This document shows positions 46,040 to 55,305 of a stretch of 64,000 nucleotides of DNA, one piece after another (the first letter of the stretch is position 1; every line of letters begins with the position of its first letter). The position numbers and the translations under genes were made by a program. The stretch comes from Moraxella boevrei DSM 14165. Lineage in GTDB: Bacteria; Pseudomonadota; Gammaproteobacteria; Pseudomonadales; Moraxellaceae. The notes under the pieces were generated by a model, which was given only the letters and a program-made list of their open reading frames with translations, was not told the origin of the DNA and ran no database searches. Location: NCBI RefSeq assembly GCF_000379845.1, contig NZ_KB903772.1, positions 24,955 through 88,954 of the forward strand, in the 5' to 3' direction.

Positions 46040-49000
46040 ATGACCGACCGCAACGCCCCAAAACCTGACGATACCGAAATCGTGGACGACCTACAACCCA
46101 ATCAGGACCCTGCCGAGCGTGATGCTCTTTGGCTTCGGTATTGGTATCCGTTATCGTTCGTGAGCAAGTTAGCAATTTTTGTAGTAGCGGGGCTATTGAC
46201 GTTGTTGCTCACGATTTATTATGCGCTCGGTACGCCGTGGGGAACGCAATTTTTACTCAATGTGGTAGTGCAACAGACGGGGATTGGCCTAAAAGTCGGT
46301 GATGGCAATCTGCGTGACGGCTTGTGGTTGTATGACATTCACATTTCACCAAAAAAGCAAAGCCAAAAAGCCGATGCCAATCAAATTGAAGTCAATGTGG
46401 ATAAAGCCTTTGTCAAAGTGGGCTGGCGTGCCTTGTTAACCAAAGAAGTGCATCTGCGAGAAGCCAATGTTGGCAAGGTGATTATCACCAACCACAAAGC
46501 CCCAAGCACCGAAAATAAACCTTTTCAATACGAACGCATCACCTTGCCTGTCAATTTGACCTTGGACGATGTCAAGGTGGATTTGGTGCGTTATCAACAG
46601 CACACCCAAGAACACCGCACCGACTTTTTAAACATCGATTTTAAACAAGCGGATATCCAAGATTTTACTTGGTTTGACAGCTTGATAAACGTCAAATCTG
46701 CCAAATTAGGTTACAATGAATTATTAACCATCGATAAATTATCAGGTAAGATAGATTTACAAAATGATTATCCGATGGACGCCAATGCCACGGTAACGAT
46801 TCATGCGTTAACCAAAGCCCATTTTGACAAAATTGATGGACAATTGTCAGGTAGTTTAAAATCGTTGACCGCCAAAGTGCAAAGCCGTTACAATCATTCG
46901 GCGATTTTAGGCACGATTATTGCTCAACCCTTGGTGGATAAAGCCCCATTTGATGCCAAATTGACGTGGAAAGATGCGTTGTTGCCCTATGCCAGTGAGC
47001 AGGGTATTCACCTAAAAAATGGCGAACTGATTGCCAAAGGCGTCACCGATGATATTGATATCGTGCTAAACACCGAGCTGACCGCCAAAGATATGCCGAA
47101 TGGACATTATCAAGGGCGTGCCAATACAGACGGTAATCGGTTAAATATCAATGAGTTAATCGCAACTTTGCCCGAAGGTCAGCTCGTTAGTCGTGGGGTG
47201 ATTGATTGGGAAAATCGGCTGAATATTTCGCTGATGAATACCGCCAATGGCTTTGCTATTCGCAAACTTTTGCCGACTACTATCGCACCGTATGCTCCAA
47301 CGAGCTTGAACGGTAAATTGGCGGTGGTATATGACGTGGCGACCGATAGCGAGCCGATGAGCGTGCGTGCCAACTTACGCCAACAAGATGGCGAAGTGGT
47401 CAATGCGGTGGTGCGTCAAGCCAATGGCGACAACACACCGTATCATATTACGGCAAATTGGCAAAATCTGGTGCGTCATAATGTGCCTGATATCGGCGAA
47501 ATTGATAGCCCAAGTGGCGGTGCCAAAGTGGTGTATCAAGGTACGAGTAACACGCAAAAAACGGACAAACTGCAAGTAACCGCCAATGCTAACATTGCTA
47601 AACTAAATATCGCCCCAACAGGCAATTATCAAGTTAATCTTGATAAAGTTGGTGAAAAAATCACCTTTAACCACCTTGATTATCAAGGCGTTGCAGGACA
47701 ATTAACAGGCAAAGGGGCGTTAAATCTTGCGACTAATAGACAGCCGATGACGTGGCAAATTGATGCCAAAGCCCAAGATTTTAACGCCAATCGCGTGATT
47801 GACAGCGTGCCATTTTCAGGCTTGACAGGGACGGTAATGGCGAATGGTAGCTTACAAAAGTTGGCAAATAACACCACTCGCCATAACATTAAGATTAGCG
47901 ATGTCAATATGCTTGGCGATATGCTCGCTTCTAACAGTTTGACAAACAGCCAACAAAAATCTATTATTAGCAAAAAACGCCTAAATCTAACAGGCACAGG
48001 CAATACGGTGGTGGATGTTAAAAGTGATGCAAAAGGCACGCAATTACAGCATTTCACTGCCAAATTTGACGGCGGTTTGGATATGCCAAATGTGCCAAAA
48101 GGTAAATTTCAGCTAGATATTGCAGGTAATGCCAAACAGTTATCGGTGAATAAATTTATTCACCAAGGCGATACAGGTGGCATTGATGCGACAGGCAAAT
48201 TGGATTTGACTCAAGGTATTGGTTGGCAAGTTAACGCCAAATTGCAAAATTTTGATGCCAGTTATTTTGCCCCAAATTTGCCAAGTCAATTAACAGGCTC
48301 GCTAGATAGTGATGGTTTTTGGCGAGATACCGCCCAATTGGTTAATATTCGTAACATGAATATTAAAGGAAGTTTAAAAAATCAGAATTTAACCGCAACA
48401 GGTACCCTATTAGCCAAATTAAACTTACCAAAGAATTTAGAAAAACTGCAACAAATTTTTAACAAAAGCGTGCAAAATCAATCGGTTAATTCGGTACGTC
48501 AAGTGGTAGGAAGTTTAAAAGCTGATAATTTGTTAGTACAATGGGGTAATAATAAAATTACCGCCACAGGCAACGAACAACAGCTTGTTACCAGTGTGGA
48601 TATTAGCACGTTAAATCAGCTCGTTCCACAACTGCAAGGCATGGTGCGGGGTGGCATCGTACTTCATCAACCGCAACAGCAAGCTTTGCCAAATGTGATG
48701 GTGGATTTGTTCGGACGCAATGTCAGCGTGCCAAATTTTCGGGTGCTTGATGCGAGTATGAAAGGTAATTTGGTTAATCTTGCCCATTCGCCAAGCCAAT
48801 TAAAATTAACTGCCACAGGCTTAAATATCGCCAATCAGCCGTTGCGAGCGTTGCAATTACAATTTGACGGTACGCAAGCTCAGCATCGTCTTGATGTGAA
48901 AACCGAAAGCGTGCGTGGCAATGTGCAAGCCACGTTAAAAGGCGGTATGGACTTGCAAAAACACACTTGGCAAGGCGTGCTTGGTAATGGGCAAATTGGC

Positions 49001-50806
49001 ACAAAATACGCCAAATTGCAACAAGTACAGCCCACGCAAATGCGATTAAACTGGCAAAATCCCCAAGTAGAATTGGCATCGCATTGTTGGCAAATGGCAG
49101 GGCAAAAAGGGCGGTTGTGTTTCAATGATAATTTAAGTGCTTCTAAACAGCAAGGTAAATTTAACTTAAGCGTAAAAGACATTGACAGCCAAATTTTTGC
49201 AGTGATTTTGCCGAATGATATCGCTTGGTCAGGCAGATTAAACGGCTCGGCATTGATAAATTGGCAAAAAAATCGCCAACCCAACGTGAACGCCAGTTTT
49301 TATTCGGACAATGGTACACTTGGCACCGCACCACAGTCGGCGGACGAAGTGGCGACCACCTTGGCGTATCAGCGTATCAGCGTGATTGCCCGTTCTACTG
49401 CAGACGGCTTAAAACTGCGGGCGGATTTAAAAACCGCTAATAATGCAGGGGATGGCTATTTTGATGCGGTGATTAACCCTTATCAAGCCCAAAAACCGAT
49501 TGACGGCACGCTGGTGTTTCAACAGGTGAATTTGGCGGTGTTAAAACCATTTTTCCCTGCATTTGAGCGGTTAACAGGTACAGGCTTGGTGGCGGGGAAA
49601 GTCAACGGCACGTTAACACAGCCAAAGTTTGTTGGTGATATTGAAATCCAAGATGCGTCATTGGCAGTAACAGGCTTGCCAATGCGAATGGACAAAATTA
49701 ACGTGTTAGGCTCGGTGAACGGCAATCAAGCCATGCTAGATGGTGATTTTATCACTGCAGGTGACGGTAAAGGCAACATCACAGGTACGGTGGACTGGGT
49801 CGGTGAATTGCAAGCCCAATTAAAATTGCAAGGCGAAAATTTACAAATCAGCCAACCGCCATTAGTAACTGCTAAAGTGAACCCAATGTTTGATGTGATT
49901 GTGCGTCCGAACCGCCGATATGTTAAAGTCGTGGGTGTGGTGGATATTCCAGAAGCGACCATTCGTCCGCCAGAAGCCAGCGAAGATGTGGTGACAAAAT
50001 CTGCCGATGTGAATGTGATTGACAGACGTTTGGCAGGGCAAATTGACGAAGTACTGCGAGTAACTACACCGTGGGCGATTGATGCTGATATTGGTGTGGA
50101 CTTGGGCAAAGATGTGGAATTTCAAGGATTTGGGGCAAAATTACCGTTGGCAGGGGCGTTGCATTTAACCCAACGTGGGCAAGGCAGTTTGCAAGCTCGT
50201 GGTGTGGTGCAAGTTGCCAAACGTTCAAAAGTGGAAGTATTTGGACAAAACTTGGACTTGAATTTTGCCCAAATTCGCTTTAACGGTGCGGTGAGCAATC
50301 CTATGCTAAATATGCAAGCCACCAAAGAAATTCAAGGCACGCAAGTTGGCGTGAAAGTTACCAATAATGTGAGCAAGCCAAACATTGTGGTATTTAACAA
50401 TGGCGGACTGACCGAACAACAAGCGATGAATGCGTTGGTAACGGGTAGCCTAAACAATAATAGTGGACAAAATACCAGTGAACAAGACTTTAGAGCACGG
50501 GTAAATAACACCTTGGCGGCCGCAGGCTTGAGTTTTGGTTTAAGTACGACACGTGGCTTAACCAATGAAATTGGGCGAGCGTTTGGCTTGCAAAGTTTGA
50601 CCCTAGATGCGAGTGGCACAGGGAGCGATACGCTTGTGAGTATCACAGGTTATATCACCCCCGATTTGTTAATACGCTATGGGGTGGGTGTATTTACCGC
50701 ACAGCCTGAGTTGAGTATGCGTTATCAATTGACGAGACGCTTATATATTGAAGGCAAATCAGCAGTGAATAATGCCGTAGACTTAATCTATAGCTGGCGG
50801 TATTAA
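46040..50806 (+). CDS. tamB: Translocation and assembly module protein TamB
   Basis: A 1588-residue AsmA-like protein bridging the inner and outer membranes, involved in phospholipid transport and outer-membrane protein assembly. ATG 46040 is chosen; the frame begins at a TTG 18 bases earlier. One N-terminal transmembrane helix (about residues 40-65) is followed by a long repetitive beta-helical body and the conserved C-terminal DUF490 domain, ending IEGKSAVNNAVDLIYSWRY. Its usual partner tamA is not upstream. Confidence 0.95.
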   Translation: MTDRNAPKPDDTEIVDDLQPNQDPAERDALWLRYWYPLSFVSKLAIFVVAGLLTLLLTIYYALGTPWGTQFLLNVVVQQTGIGLKVGDGNLRDGLWLYDIHISPKKQSQKADANQIEVNVDKAFVKVGWRALLTKEVHLREANVGKVIITNHKAPSTENKPFQYERITLPVNLTLDDVKVDLVRYQQHTQEHRTDFLNIDFKQADIQDFTWFDSLINVKSAKLGYNELLTIDKLSGKIDLQNDYPMDANATVTIHALTKAHFDKIDGQLSGSLKSLTAKVQSRYNHSAILGTIIAQPLVDKAPFDAKLTWKDALLPYASEQGIHLKNGELIAKGVTDDIDIVLNTELTAKDMPNGHYQGRANTDGNRLNINELIATLPEGQLVSRGVIDWENRLNISLMNTANGFAIRKLLPTTIAPYAPTSLNGKLAVVYDVATDSEPMSVRANLRQQDGEVVNAVVRQANGDNTPYHITANWQNLVRHNVPDIGEIDSPSGGAKVVYQGTSNTQKTDKLQVTANANIAKLNIAPTGNYQVNLDKVGEKITFNHLDYQGVAGQLTGKGALNLATNRQPMTWQIDAKAQDFNANRVIDSVPFSGLTGTVMANGSLQKLANNTTRHNIKISDVNMLGDMLASNSLTNSQQKSIISKKRLNLTGTGNTVVDVKSDAKGTQLQHFTAKFDGGLDMPNVPKGKFQLDIAGNAKQLSVNKFIHQGDTGGIDATGKLDLTQGIGWQVNAKLQNFDASYFAPNLPSQLTGSLDSDGFWRDTAQLVNIRNMNIKGSLKNQNLTATGTLLAKLNLPKNLEKLQQIFNKSVQNQSVNSVRQVVGSLKADNLLVQWGNNKITATGNEQQLVTSVDISTLNQLVPQLQGMVRGGIVLHQPQQQALPNVMVDLFGRNVSVPNFRVLDASMKGNLVNLAHSPSQLKLTATGLNIANQPLRALQLQFDGTQAQHRLDVKTESVRGNVQATLKGGMDLQKHTWQGVLGNGQIGTKYAKLQQVQPTQMRLNWQNPQVELASHCWQMAGQKGRLCFNDNLSASKQQGKFNLSVKDIDSQIFAVILPNDIAWSGRLNGSALINWQKNRQPNVNASFYSDNGTLGTAPQSADEVATTLAYQRISVIARSTADGLKLRADLKTANNAGDGYFDAVINPYQAQKPIDGTLVFQQVNLAVLKPFFPAFERLTGTGLVAGKVNGTLTQPKFVGDIEIQDASLAVTGLPMRMDKINVLGSVNGNQAMLDGDFITAGDGKGNITGTVDWVGELQAQLKLQGENLQISQPPLVTAKVNPMFDVIVRPNRRYVKVVGVVDIPEATIRPPEASEDVVTKSADVNVIDRRLAGQIDEVLRVTTPWAIDADIGVDLGKDVEFQGFGAKLPLAGALHLTQRGQGSLQARGVVQVAKRSKVEVFGQNLDLNFAQIRFNGAVSNPMLNMQATKEIQGTQVGVKVTNNVSKPNIVVFNNGGLTEQQAMNALVTGSLNNNSGQNTSEQDFRARVNNTLAAAGLSFGLSTTRGLTNEIGRAFGLQSLTLDASGTGSDTLVSITGYITPDLLIRYGVGVFTAQPELSMRYQLTRRLYIEGKSAVNNAVDLIYSWRY

Positions 50807-50834
50807 TATTAAAAATATGGAAATAATGTGGAAA

Positions 50835-50869
50835 AATAAAACCAACAAAGCTAAGTTATTGGTTTTATT
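50835..50869 (+). terminator. Hairpin after tamB
   Basis: Perfect 11-bp stem AATAAAACCAA / TTGGTTTTATT with a 13-base loop, 28 bases after the tamB stop. Confidence 0.75.
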
Positions 50870-50878
50870 GATAAAAAT

Positions 50879-50893
50879 TGGTGGAGACGGCGG
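50879..50893 (-). other. Candidate prophage attachment site (tmRNA/tRNA 3'-end match)
   Basis: TGGTGGAGACGGCGG, read on the minus strand, is CCGCCGTCTCCACCA, the typical 3' end of tmRNA (ssrA) in many proteobacteria, including the CCA. The match ends abruptly, with no tmRNA body. It lies exactly where chromosomal genes give way to phage genes. A tRNA 3' end is also possible. Confidence 0.5.
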
Positions 50894-51029
50894 ATAATGA
50901 AATGATAGCATAAACCATTGATAAATATAACAAAAACTACCAATGGTTTGTACTGTGTGTTTATTGTGTGTTTTCAACAAGCTCACCATTTTGCACTTGT
51001 TGAACTGTCGGTTCAACAGTTTCATGTGT

Positions 51030-51152
51030 TCAATACAAGCGATTGCCTTTTTTTCGCTGTGGCGGAATGTTTTCTAAGTAGTATTTTTTAAAGGTATTTC
51101 GGCTAATTTCAAGTTCTTTTGCAAAATCCACGATACTAAACCATTTCATCAT
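51030..51152 (-). CDS. Small HTH protein, excisionase/AlpA-like
   Basis: A 40-residue protein (39 if the second ATG is used), with AGAGAGG ahead of the start. The sequence MMKWFSIVDFAKELEISRNT continues with a KKYY...P-type wing and ends in GNRLY, the pattern of a MerR-like excisionase/AlpA helix-turn-helix. Last gene of the phage early operon and closest to the candidate att site. Confidence 0.65.
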   Translation of the reverse strand: MMKWFSIVDFAKELEISRNTFKKYYLENIPPQRKKGNRLY

Positions 51153-51163
51153 TTTTACCTCTC

Positions 51164-51316
51164 TTAATTCATCATCAAGATTTTATATTTTAAATGCCAT
51201 TTTAATTTTAGATAATTTAACCATTTTTGGTAAAATTTATTAAAAATAAAGTGGTAATGTTCAACACTGGGCGTGATTGCTTTTTGTAACATTTTTAGCT
51301 TTAAATCGTCATTCAT
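51164..51316 (-). CDS. Small phage protein, unknown
   Basis: A 50-residue basic protein (MNDDLKLKMLQKAITPSVEH then a Lys/Trp/Tyr-rich part). Its start lies one base after the stop of the upstream gene, and its stop falls just before the ribosome site of the HTH gene, so it is part of a tight operon. No homologue recognised. Confidence 0.5.
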   Translation of the reverse strand: MNDDLKLKMLQKAITPSVEHYHFIFNKFYQKWLNYLKLKWHLKYKILMMN

Positions 51317-51317
51317 G

Positions 51318-51551
51318 TTAAACTTCCCTTAAAAGTTTGGTGGCGTGTAGTCGGTTATGACGTTCGGCATCGTCCATTACGTCCTGATAATGCTTGAAGT
51401 CAAAGACTTTTTGGCATTCGTTCGGACGTGTGGCAAATAGTTTGATGCGGTTTTCATCCATTTGTACAGTGTAGTTATGGGTAATGCCTTCGGCTGTCCA
51501 AACTGGTTTTGTTTTATCCCAAACTAAGGGGCGGATTGTGTATTGTTTCAT
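51318..51551 (-). CDS. Phage early protein, unknown
   Basis: A 77-residue protein beginning MKQYTIRPLVWDKTKPVWTA, a pattern seen in small phage proteins of unknown function (a Trp-containing strand followed by an aromatic-rich core), ending in a basic helix. Four bases from the neighbour DUF551 gene, so cotranscribed. Confidence 0.6.
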   Translation of the reverse strand: MKQYTIRPLVWDKTKPVWTAEGITHNYTVQMDENRIKLFATRPNECQKVFDFKHYQDVMDDAERHNRLHATKLLREV

Positions 51552-51555
51552 CTTT

Positions 51556-51783
51556 TTACGCCTTTGCTGGTTGTGGTAGGCGTTGCCAATGGGTTACAAA
51601 CGCTTGAATTGAAAAACTTTCTTTTTTATCGTATTTACTGGCTAACAATGGGTTGTAATACCCAATTTCTTGAAAATATCCTCGGTTATAAGGCTCGCAA
51701 AATAACAAAACTTTTTCAAATTCTTTTGGCAATCTTTTATCAATGCGAACCCAACCGTTATTTTGGATTTCTTTAATTGGCAT
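51556..51783 (-). CDS. DUF551-like phage protein
   Basis: A 75-residue protein. WVRIDKRLPKEFEKVLLFCE at the start and VTHWQRLPQP at the end match the DUF551 pattern of W-I-x-v-x-d-r-L-P ... THW-x-p-L-P. Common in phage early regions; function unknown. Confidence 0.75.
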   Translation of the reverse strand: MPIKEIQNNGWVRIDKRLPKEFEKVLLFCEPYNRGYFQEIGYYNPLLASKYDKKESFSIQAFVTHWQRLPQPAKA

Positions 51784-51786
51784 TTT

Positions 51787-52071
51787 TTAACTCCGATTTT
51801 GCAAATATTGATTAACTTGATGTCTTATTGTGTTGCTATATTCCTCGCCAAATTTATATATTTCATAGACAAAAGCGTGTAAAAATTGCTCAACACCAAA
51901 TAAGGCTAATTCTCTACTTAATGCGTTCAAAATTTCATTACGAAAGCCTATTTTTTGGGCGATATAATTAAGTTTTTCTGTATCAAGTTTTGATAAGTGA
52001 TTTAAGATATCATTTGGTGTTAAATCATCCAAATATTCAGCGATGTCTATATCTACTGCAATGATTGGCAT
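51787..52071 (-). CDS. Phage early protein, unknown
   Basis: A 94-residue mostly helical protein (DIDIAEYLDDLTPNDILNHL). A strong AAGGAG lies before its ATG at 52071. Its stop lies four bases from the DUF551 gene start. No family recognised. Confidence 0.6.
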   Translation of the reverse strand: MPIIAVDIDIAEYLDDLTPNDILNHLSKLDTEKLNYIAQKIGFRNEILNALSRELALFGVEQFLHAFVYEIYKFGEEYSNTIRHQVNQYLQNRS

Positions 52072-52128
52072 AATTAAACTCCTTATTTAAAATTTTGCAA
52101 GGCATTTTGTTTGCCTTGCAAGGGTGGA

Positions 52129-52299
52129 TTACAGTGCATTAAAGTGTTCGTCAAGTTTGTTATCAATTATGATAAAACGCTCTTCGCTCAATTTCTCTCT
52201 ATTGTCGTACAGCTCTTGTCGCATTTCTTCTGCATTTTCTAAGGTGGTTTGGGGGATTTTTTCTAGTAGATTGTTAAAAATCACTTCGCTACGTACCAA
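52129..52299 (-). pseudogene. 5'-truncated phage early gene at deletion junction
   Basis: Residues from about VRSEVIFNNLLEKIP to the end FIIIDNKLDEHFNAL read as a normal helical phage protein. Upstream of about 52299 the frame continues only as the antisense of the portal gene, so the original start has been lost to a deletion or rearrangement. A TTG at 52299 is the only near start. Confidence 0.5.
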
Positions 52300-52300
52300 T

Positions 52301-53328
52301 ATGGGCAACACCACCAAAGCCCAAATGCAACAATTGGGCTTACGACCAACGATTAAGCTATACGAGCCTGAAAACATTATTAACTGGCGTGTAGAAAATA
52401 TTAACAATCAAGCCAAATTAACCCTTGTGGTTATCCGTGAAAGCTATATCAAAAAAGATGACGGTTTTAAAGCTGAATATGGCGAGCAATTAACCGTGTT
52501 ACGCTTACAAAACGGTGTTGCGACTAGCGAAATTTACCAAAAAGACGGTATTTGGCGGTCAATGGCAAAGGCGGTGATTACCGATAGCACAGGCAAGGCA
52601 TTTGACACTTTGCCCTTTACCTTTTTTGGGGCGGACGATAATGATGAAACGCTTGACGATGCCCCACTTTATGATTTGGCGGTGTTAAATTTAGCCCATT
52701 ATCGCAATAGTGCCGACTATGAAGAAAGTAATTTTATCGCAGGACAACCGACTTTATTTATTACAGGTTTGACCGAAAGTTGGTATCACGATGTCATAAA
52801 AGACGGTAACCCCATTCGTTTAGGGTCAAGAAGTGCCAATTTATTGGGTAGTGGCTCAAATGCGTTTTTATTGCAGGCGACTGCCAATAGCGGTTTGCGT
52901 GAAGCCATGACGGATAAAAAAGAACAAATGATTGCACTTGGTGCAAAACTTGTTGAACCAAATAATATCAATAAAACCGCCACACAAGCCCAATCGGACA
53001 ATGCTAGCGAAGCAGTATTTTATCCACATTGGCAAACAATCTATCCGATGCGTACAGTTTGGCATTAAATTTTTGTGCAAGATTTACAGGCGTGGAGCAA
53101 AATTGTGTATTTACCTTAAATACTCGCTTTATGACCAATAAAATGACCGCCGATGAACGCAGGCAGTTAATTAGCGAATGGCAATCAGGGGCGATTAGTT
53201 TTGCAGAAATGCGAGACAAGTTAATTAAAGATGAAATTGCTAGCGTAGAAGATGTTGATGAAATTCGTGCAACGATTGAAAGCGAATTGCAGGGATATGA
53301 TTTAAATGAAAAACTTAATCAATCTTGA
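52301..53328 (+). pseudogene. DUF4055 phage portal-like protein, N-truncated and frameshifted
   Basis: The sequence enters a DUF4055 protein in mid-domain (LRPTIKLYEPENIINWRVEN) and continues through LNLAHYRNSADYEESNF. The frame then shifts by -1 near a TTTT run at 53028-53031 (SEAVF to LSTLANNLSDAYSLAL) and finishes at 53328. About half of a normal 450-residue protein, the N-terminal part, is missing, together with the terminase genes expected upstream. Confidence 0.8.
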
Positions 53329-54228
53329 ACGCTTTAAACAATCACTTATCAATGATTTTGGCAAAACTTTAAAAGCGGTTGATGATTATTTGCAAAAGGC
53401 GGTATTTAACCGTGAAGTTAAAAGCCTTAATCAGCGTGAGATTAAACAGATTTTGACAAATGCTGATAAAGAATTGTAATCTTTATTTGCCACTTATATG
53501 GACGGCTTAAAAACAAATTGGCGTGGTTTGTTTTATTATCACTACCAAAAGCAAAGCGATGACGCCTACACACGCTTTAAAAAAAGCTAAACTCGCCAAA
53601 ATCTTTAACCGTCTATGCCGATAAAGTGTTTGCCAAGCCGTTAAATTTGACCGCCAATGTGGGCGTAACATTAGATGAACTGACCAAATCATTTAGTAAG
53701 AATGAGAGTGAACGGCTTATCCGTGCCATTGGTTTTGCTCACATGGACGGTTTAACCAATGATAAATTAATCCAAATGATAAGGGGGTCAAAGGCAAATC
53801 ATTTTAAAGACGGTATTTTGTCCACCACAAGCCGAAACGCCCAAACAATCGCTCGCACAGGCACAGCGATTATGGCAAGTGAAGCTAAACAAGCGTTTAT
53901 TAACCAAAACCGTGATATTATCAAAGGCATAAAGGTAAATGCCAGATTGGATAGAAGAACTTGTTTGGTGGCAGGTACACTTATTGATACACCAACAGGC
54001 AGACGACCCATTGAGCAAATTCAAAAGGGCGAATTGGTTTTTGGTGGCAGTGGCAAGGTACGAGAAGTTACAGCAACGCTTAGAAGTTACAAAAACAGAC
54101 TTTGTAAAGTAACGCTAAGTAACGGTGAAACAATCGTTTGTACGCAAGACCACCGATGGTGGAATGGTAACGAATGGATTGAAGCTAAGGATTTGAAAAT
54201 AGGTGATTTTTTACCAAGAACATTGTAA
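53306..54228 (+). pseudogene. MuF-like head protein N-extein fused to split-intein N half
   Basis: ATG 53306 overlaps the DUF4055 end. The N-terminal part (MKNLINLERFKQSLINDFGK) reads as the helical start of an SPP1 gp7/MuF minor head protein, but is broken by TAA at 53477 and a -1 shift at the A7 run 53579-53585. From there the frame is intact: YADKVFAKPLNLTANVGV through VNARLDRRT, then an 88-residue intein N-fragment starting at Cys113 of the intact segment and ending at TAA 54226. A GTG at 53626 could restart a 200-residue product. Loss of the N-part would harm the head protein but leaves the intein half whole. Confidence 0.85.
53962..54225 (+). other. Split intein N-terminal half (IntN, 88 residues)
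   Basis: Block A begins with the nucleophile Cys1 in CLVAGTLIDTPTGRRPIEQI; block B is GETIVCTQDHRWW with the T-x-x-H catalytic pair. It ends DLKIGDFLPRTL, where continuous inteins would go on to an endonuclease or linker. The 88-residue length equals that of the known gp41-1 IntN. The preceding extein residue is Thr. Confidence 0.9.
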
Positions 54229-54232
54229 AAAA

Positions 54233-54241
54233 TGCTATAAT
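54233..54241 (+). promoter_or_regulatory. Extended -10 promoter for the HNH gene
   Basis: TGCTATAAT, an extended -10, lies 70 bases before the HNH ATG in the gap between IntN stop and the endonuclease gene, so the endonuclease may have its own transcription. No good -35. Confidence 0.45.
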
Positions 54242-54311
54242 AAATAAAACCAATAAGGTGGTGGAACACCCTACTGGCTTCTAACCAAAACTGATAGAGT
54301 GAGTATCAAAA

Positions 54312-55208
54312 ATGGCTAAACAATATTATACCTGTCATACTTGTAACAATCAATTTGTTTCTTACAGCCCTAAGAAATTTTGCGGAATAGACTGTTACAG
54401 AGTCTTTCAAAAAACACCTGAATATAAAACAAACTTTACCGAAGTAAGGACAAAACATAGAACATCTTGTACTAATTGTGGTACAGAAGTCTTAGGTAGG
54501 AAGTCTACCAAACGCAATGGCGAGAAAGCGGATAACAAATTTTGTAATCGTAAATGCTATGATGAATATCGCACAAAATTACAACAACAAGTAGTTGGAC
54601 AATGTCAAAATTGTGGCAATAACTTGTTGCTTGGTAAACACCAAAAGAATGCCAAATTTTGTTGCATAGAGTGCCGACTGATGAGCAAAAGACCAAAACC
54701 GACACATTGCGTTAATTGTGGCGTATGGTTTACCACAATCAAAATCCATAAAAAGAAAGGTGGCGGTGTTAGACTTTCAGGGTGTTCAAGTACAAAAACA
54801 TGTAGTAATGAATGCTTAAATGAATTTTATCGTACTAATGAAGCTAGAAAAGAAAAAATCAGTCAGGCATTTATGGGTAGCAAACACCCCAACTGGCAAG
54901 GTGGTGCAAGTCATACCAAAGTTGATTATAGGGGAAGTAATTGGCAACGCCTTAGGAAGCAAGTAATGAAAAGAGATAACTATACATGTTGTCATTGTGG
55001 CATTACTCAAAAAGAGCAGTTGGCACGTTACGGTCGTGACTTTTCTGTTAATCATATTATCCCATTTCATCAATACGGCAATACTGTAATTGCTAATAAA
55101 CTAAGCAACTTAGAAACGCTTTGTGATAGTTGCCACACTAAGGCGGATTGGAAGTACAGAAAAGAAAATCCGATACAAGGGGTATTAAATTTTGGTAGAA
55201 GTGGTTAA
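54312..55208 (+). CDS. Free-standing HNH homing endonuclease between intein halves
   Basis: A 298-residue protein. The N-terminal 170 residues contain four Cys-rich zinc-finger-like units (CHTCNNQF, CTNCGTEV, CQNCGNNL, CVNCGVWF, each with a second Cys pair). About residue 189 is GSKHPNWQGG, a motif common next to homing HNH domains. The HNH nuclease domain (about 207-283) has CCHCG, NHIIPFH (N247, H248, H253) and LCDSCHTK (C271, C274, H275). Its stop overlaps the next gene's start. Expected to cut intein-free head genes and drive spread of the cassette. Confidence 0.9.
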   Translation: MAKQYYTCHTCNNQFVSYSPKKFCGIDCYRVFQKTPEYKTNFTEVRTKHRTSCTNCGTEVLGRKSTKRNGEKADNKFCNRKCYDEYRTKLQQQVVGQCQNCGNNLLLGKHQKNAKFCCIECRLMSKRPKPTHCVNCGVWFTTIKIHKKKGGGVRLSGCSSTKTCSNECLNEFYRTNEARKEKISQAFMGSKHPNWQGGASHTKVDYRGSNWQRLRKQVMKRDNYTCCHCGITQKEQLARYGRDFSVNHIIPFHQYGNTVIANKLSNLETLCDSCHTKADWKYRKENPIQGVLNFGRSG

Positions 55209-55305
55209 TGTAGAATTTATTGAACTTGATGAATCTGTGGCGGTTTATGATATTGAAATCCCAATAGATAAATCATTTCAATGTGGGGGAGTTGTATTGC
55301 ATAAC
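55192..55305 (+). other. Split intein C-terminal half (IntC, 38 residues)
   Basis: Block F VAVYDIEIPIDKSFQCGG and block G VVLHN, ending in the penultimate His and terminal Asn, followed by +1 Ser at 55306. The usual block F His before Phe is Lys-Ser here. The IELDE segment near the start resembles IEELDE of gp41-1 IntC. Confidence 0.9.

Noticed and set aside
48880..49284. 134-codon minus-strand frame inside tamB
   Set aside because: Antisense shadow of the TamB beta-helical repeats, Cys-rich and without ribosome site.
50807..51029. Complete tmRNA or tRNA gene beside tamB
   Set aside because: Only the 15-base 3' end matches; no tRNA-like arms or tag reading frame can be found next to it.
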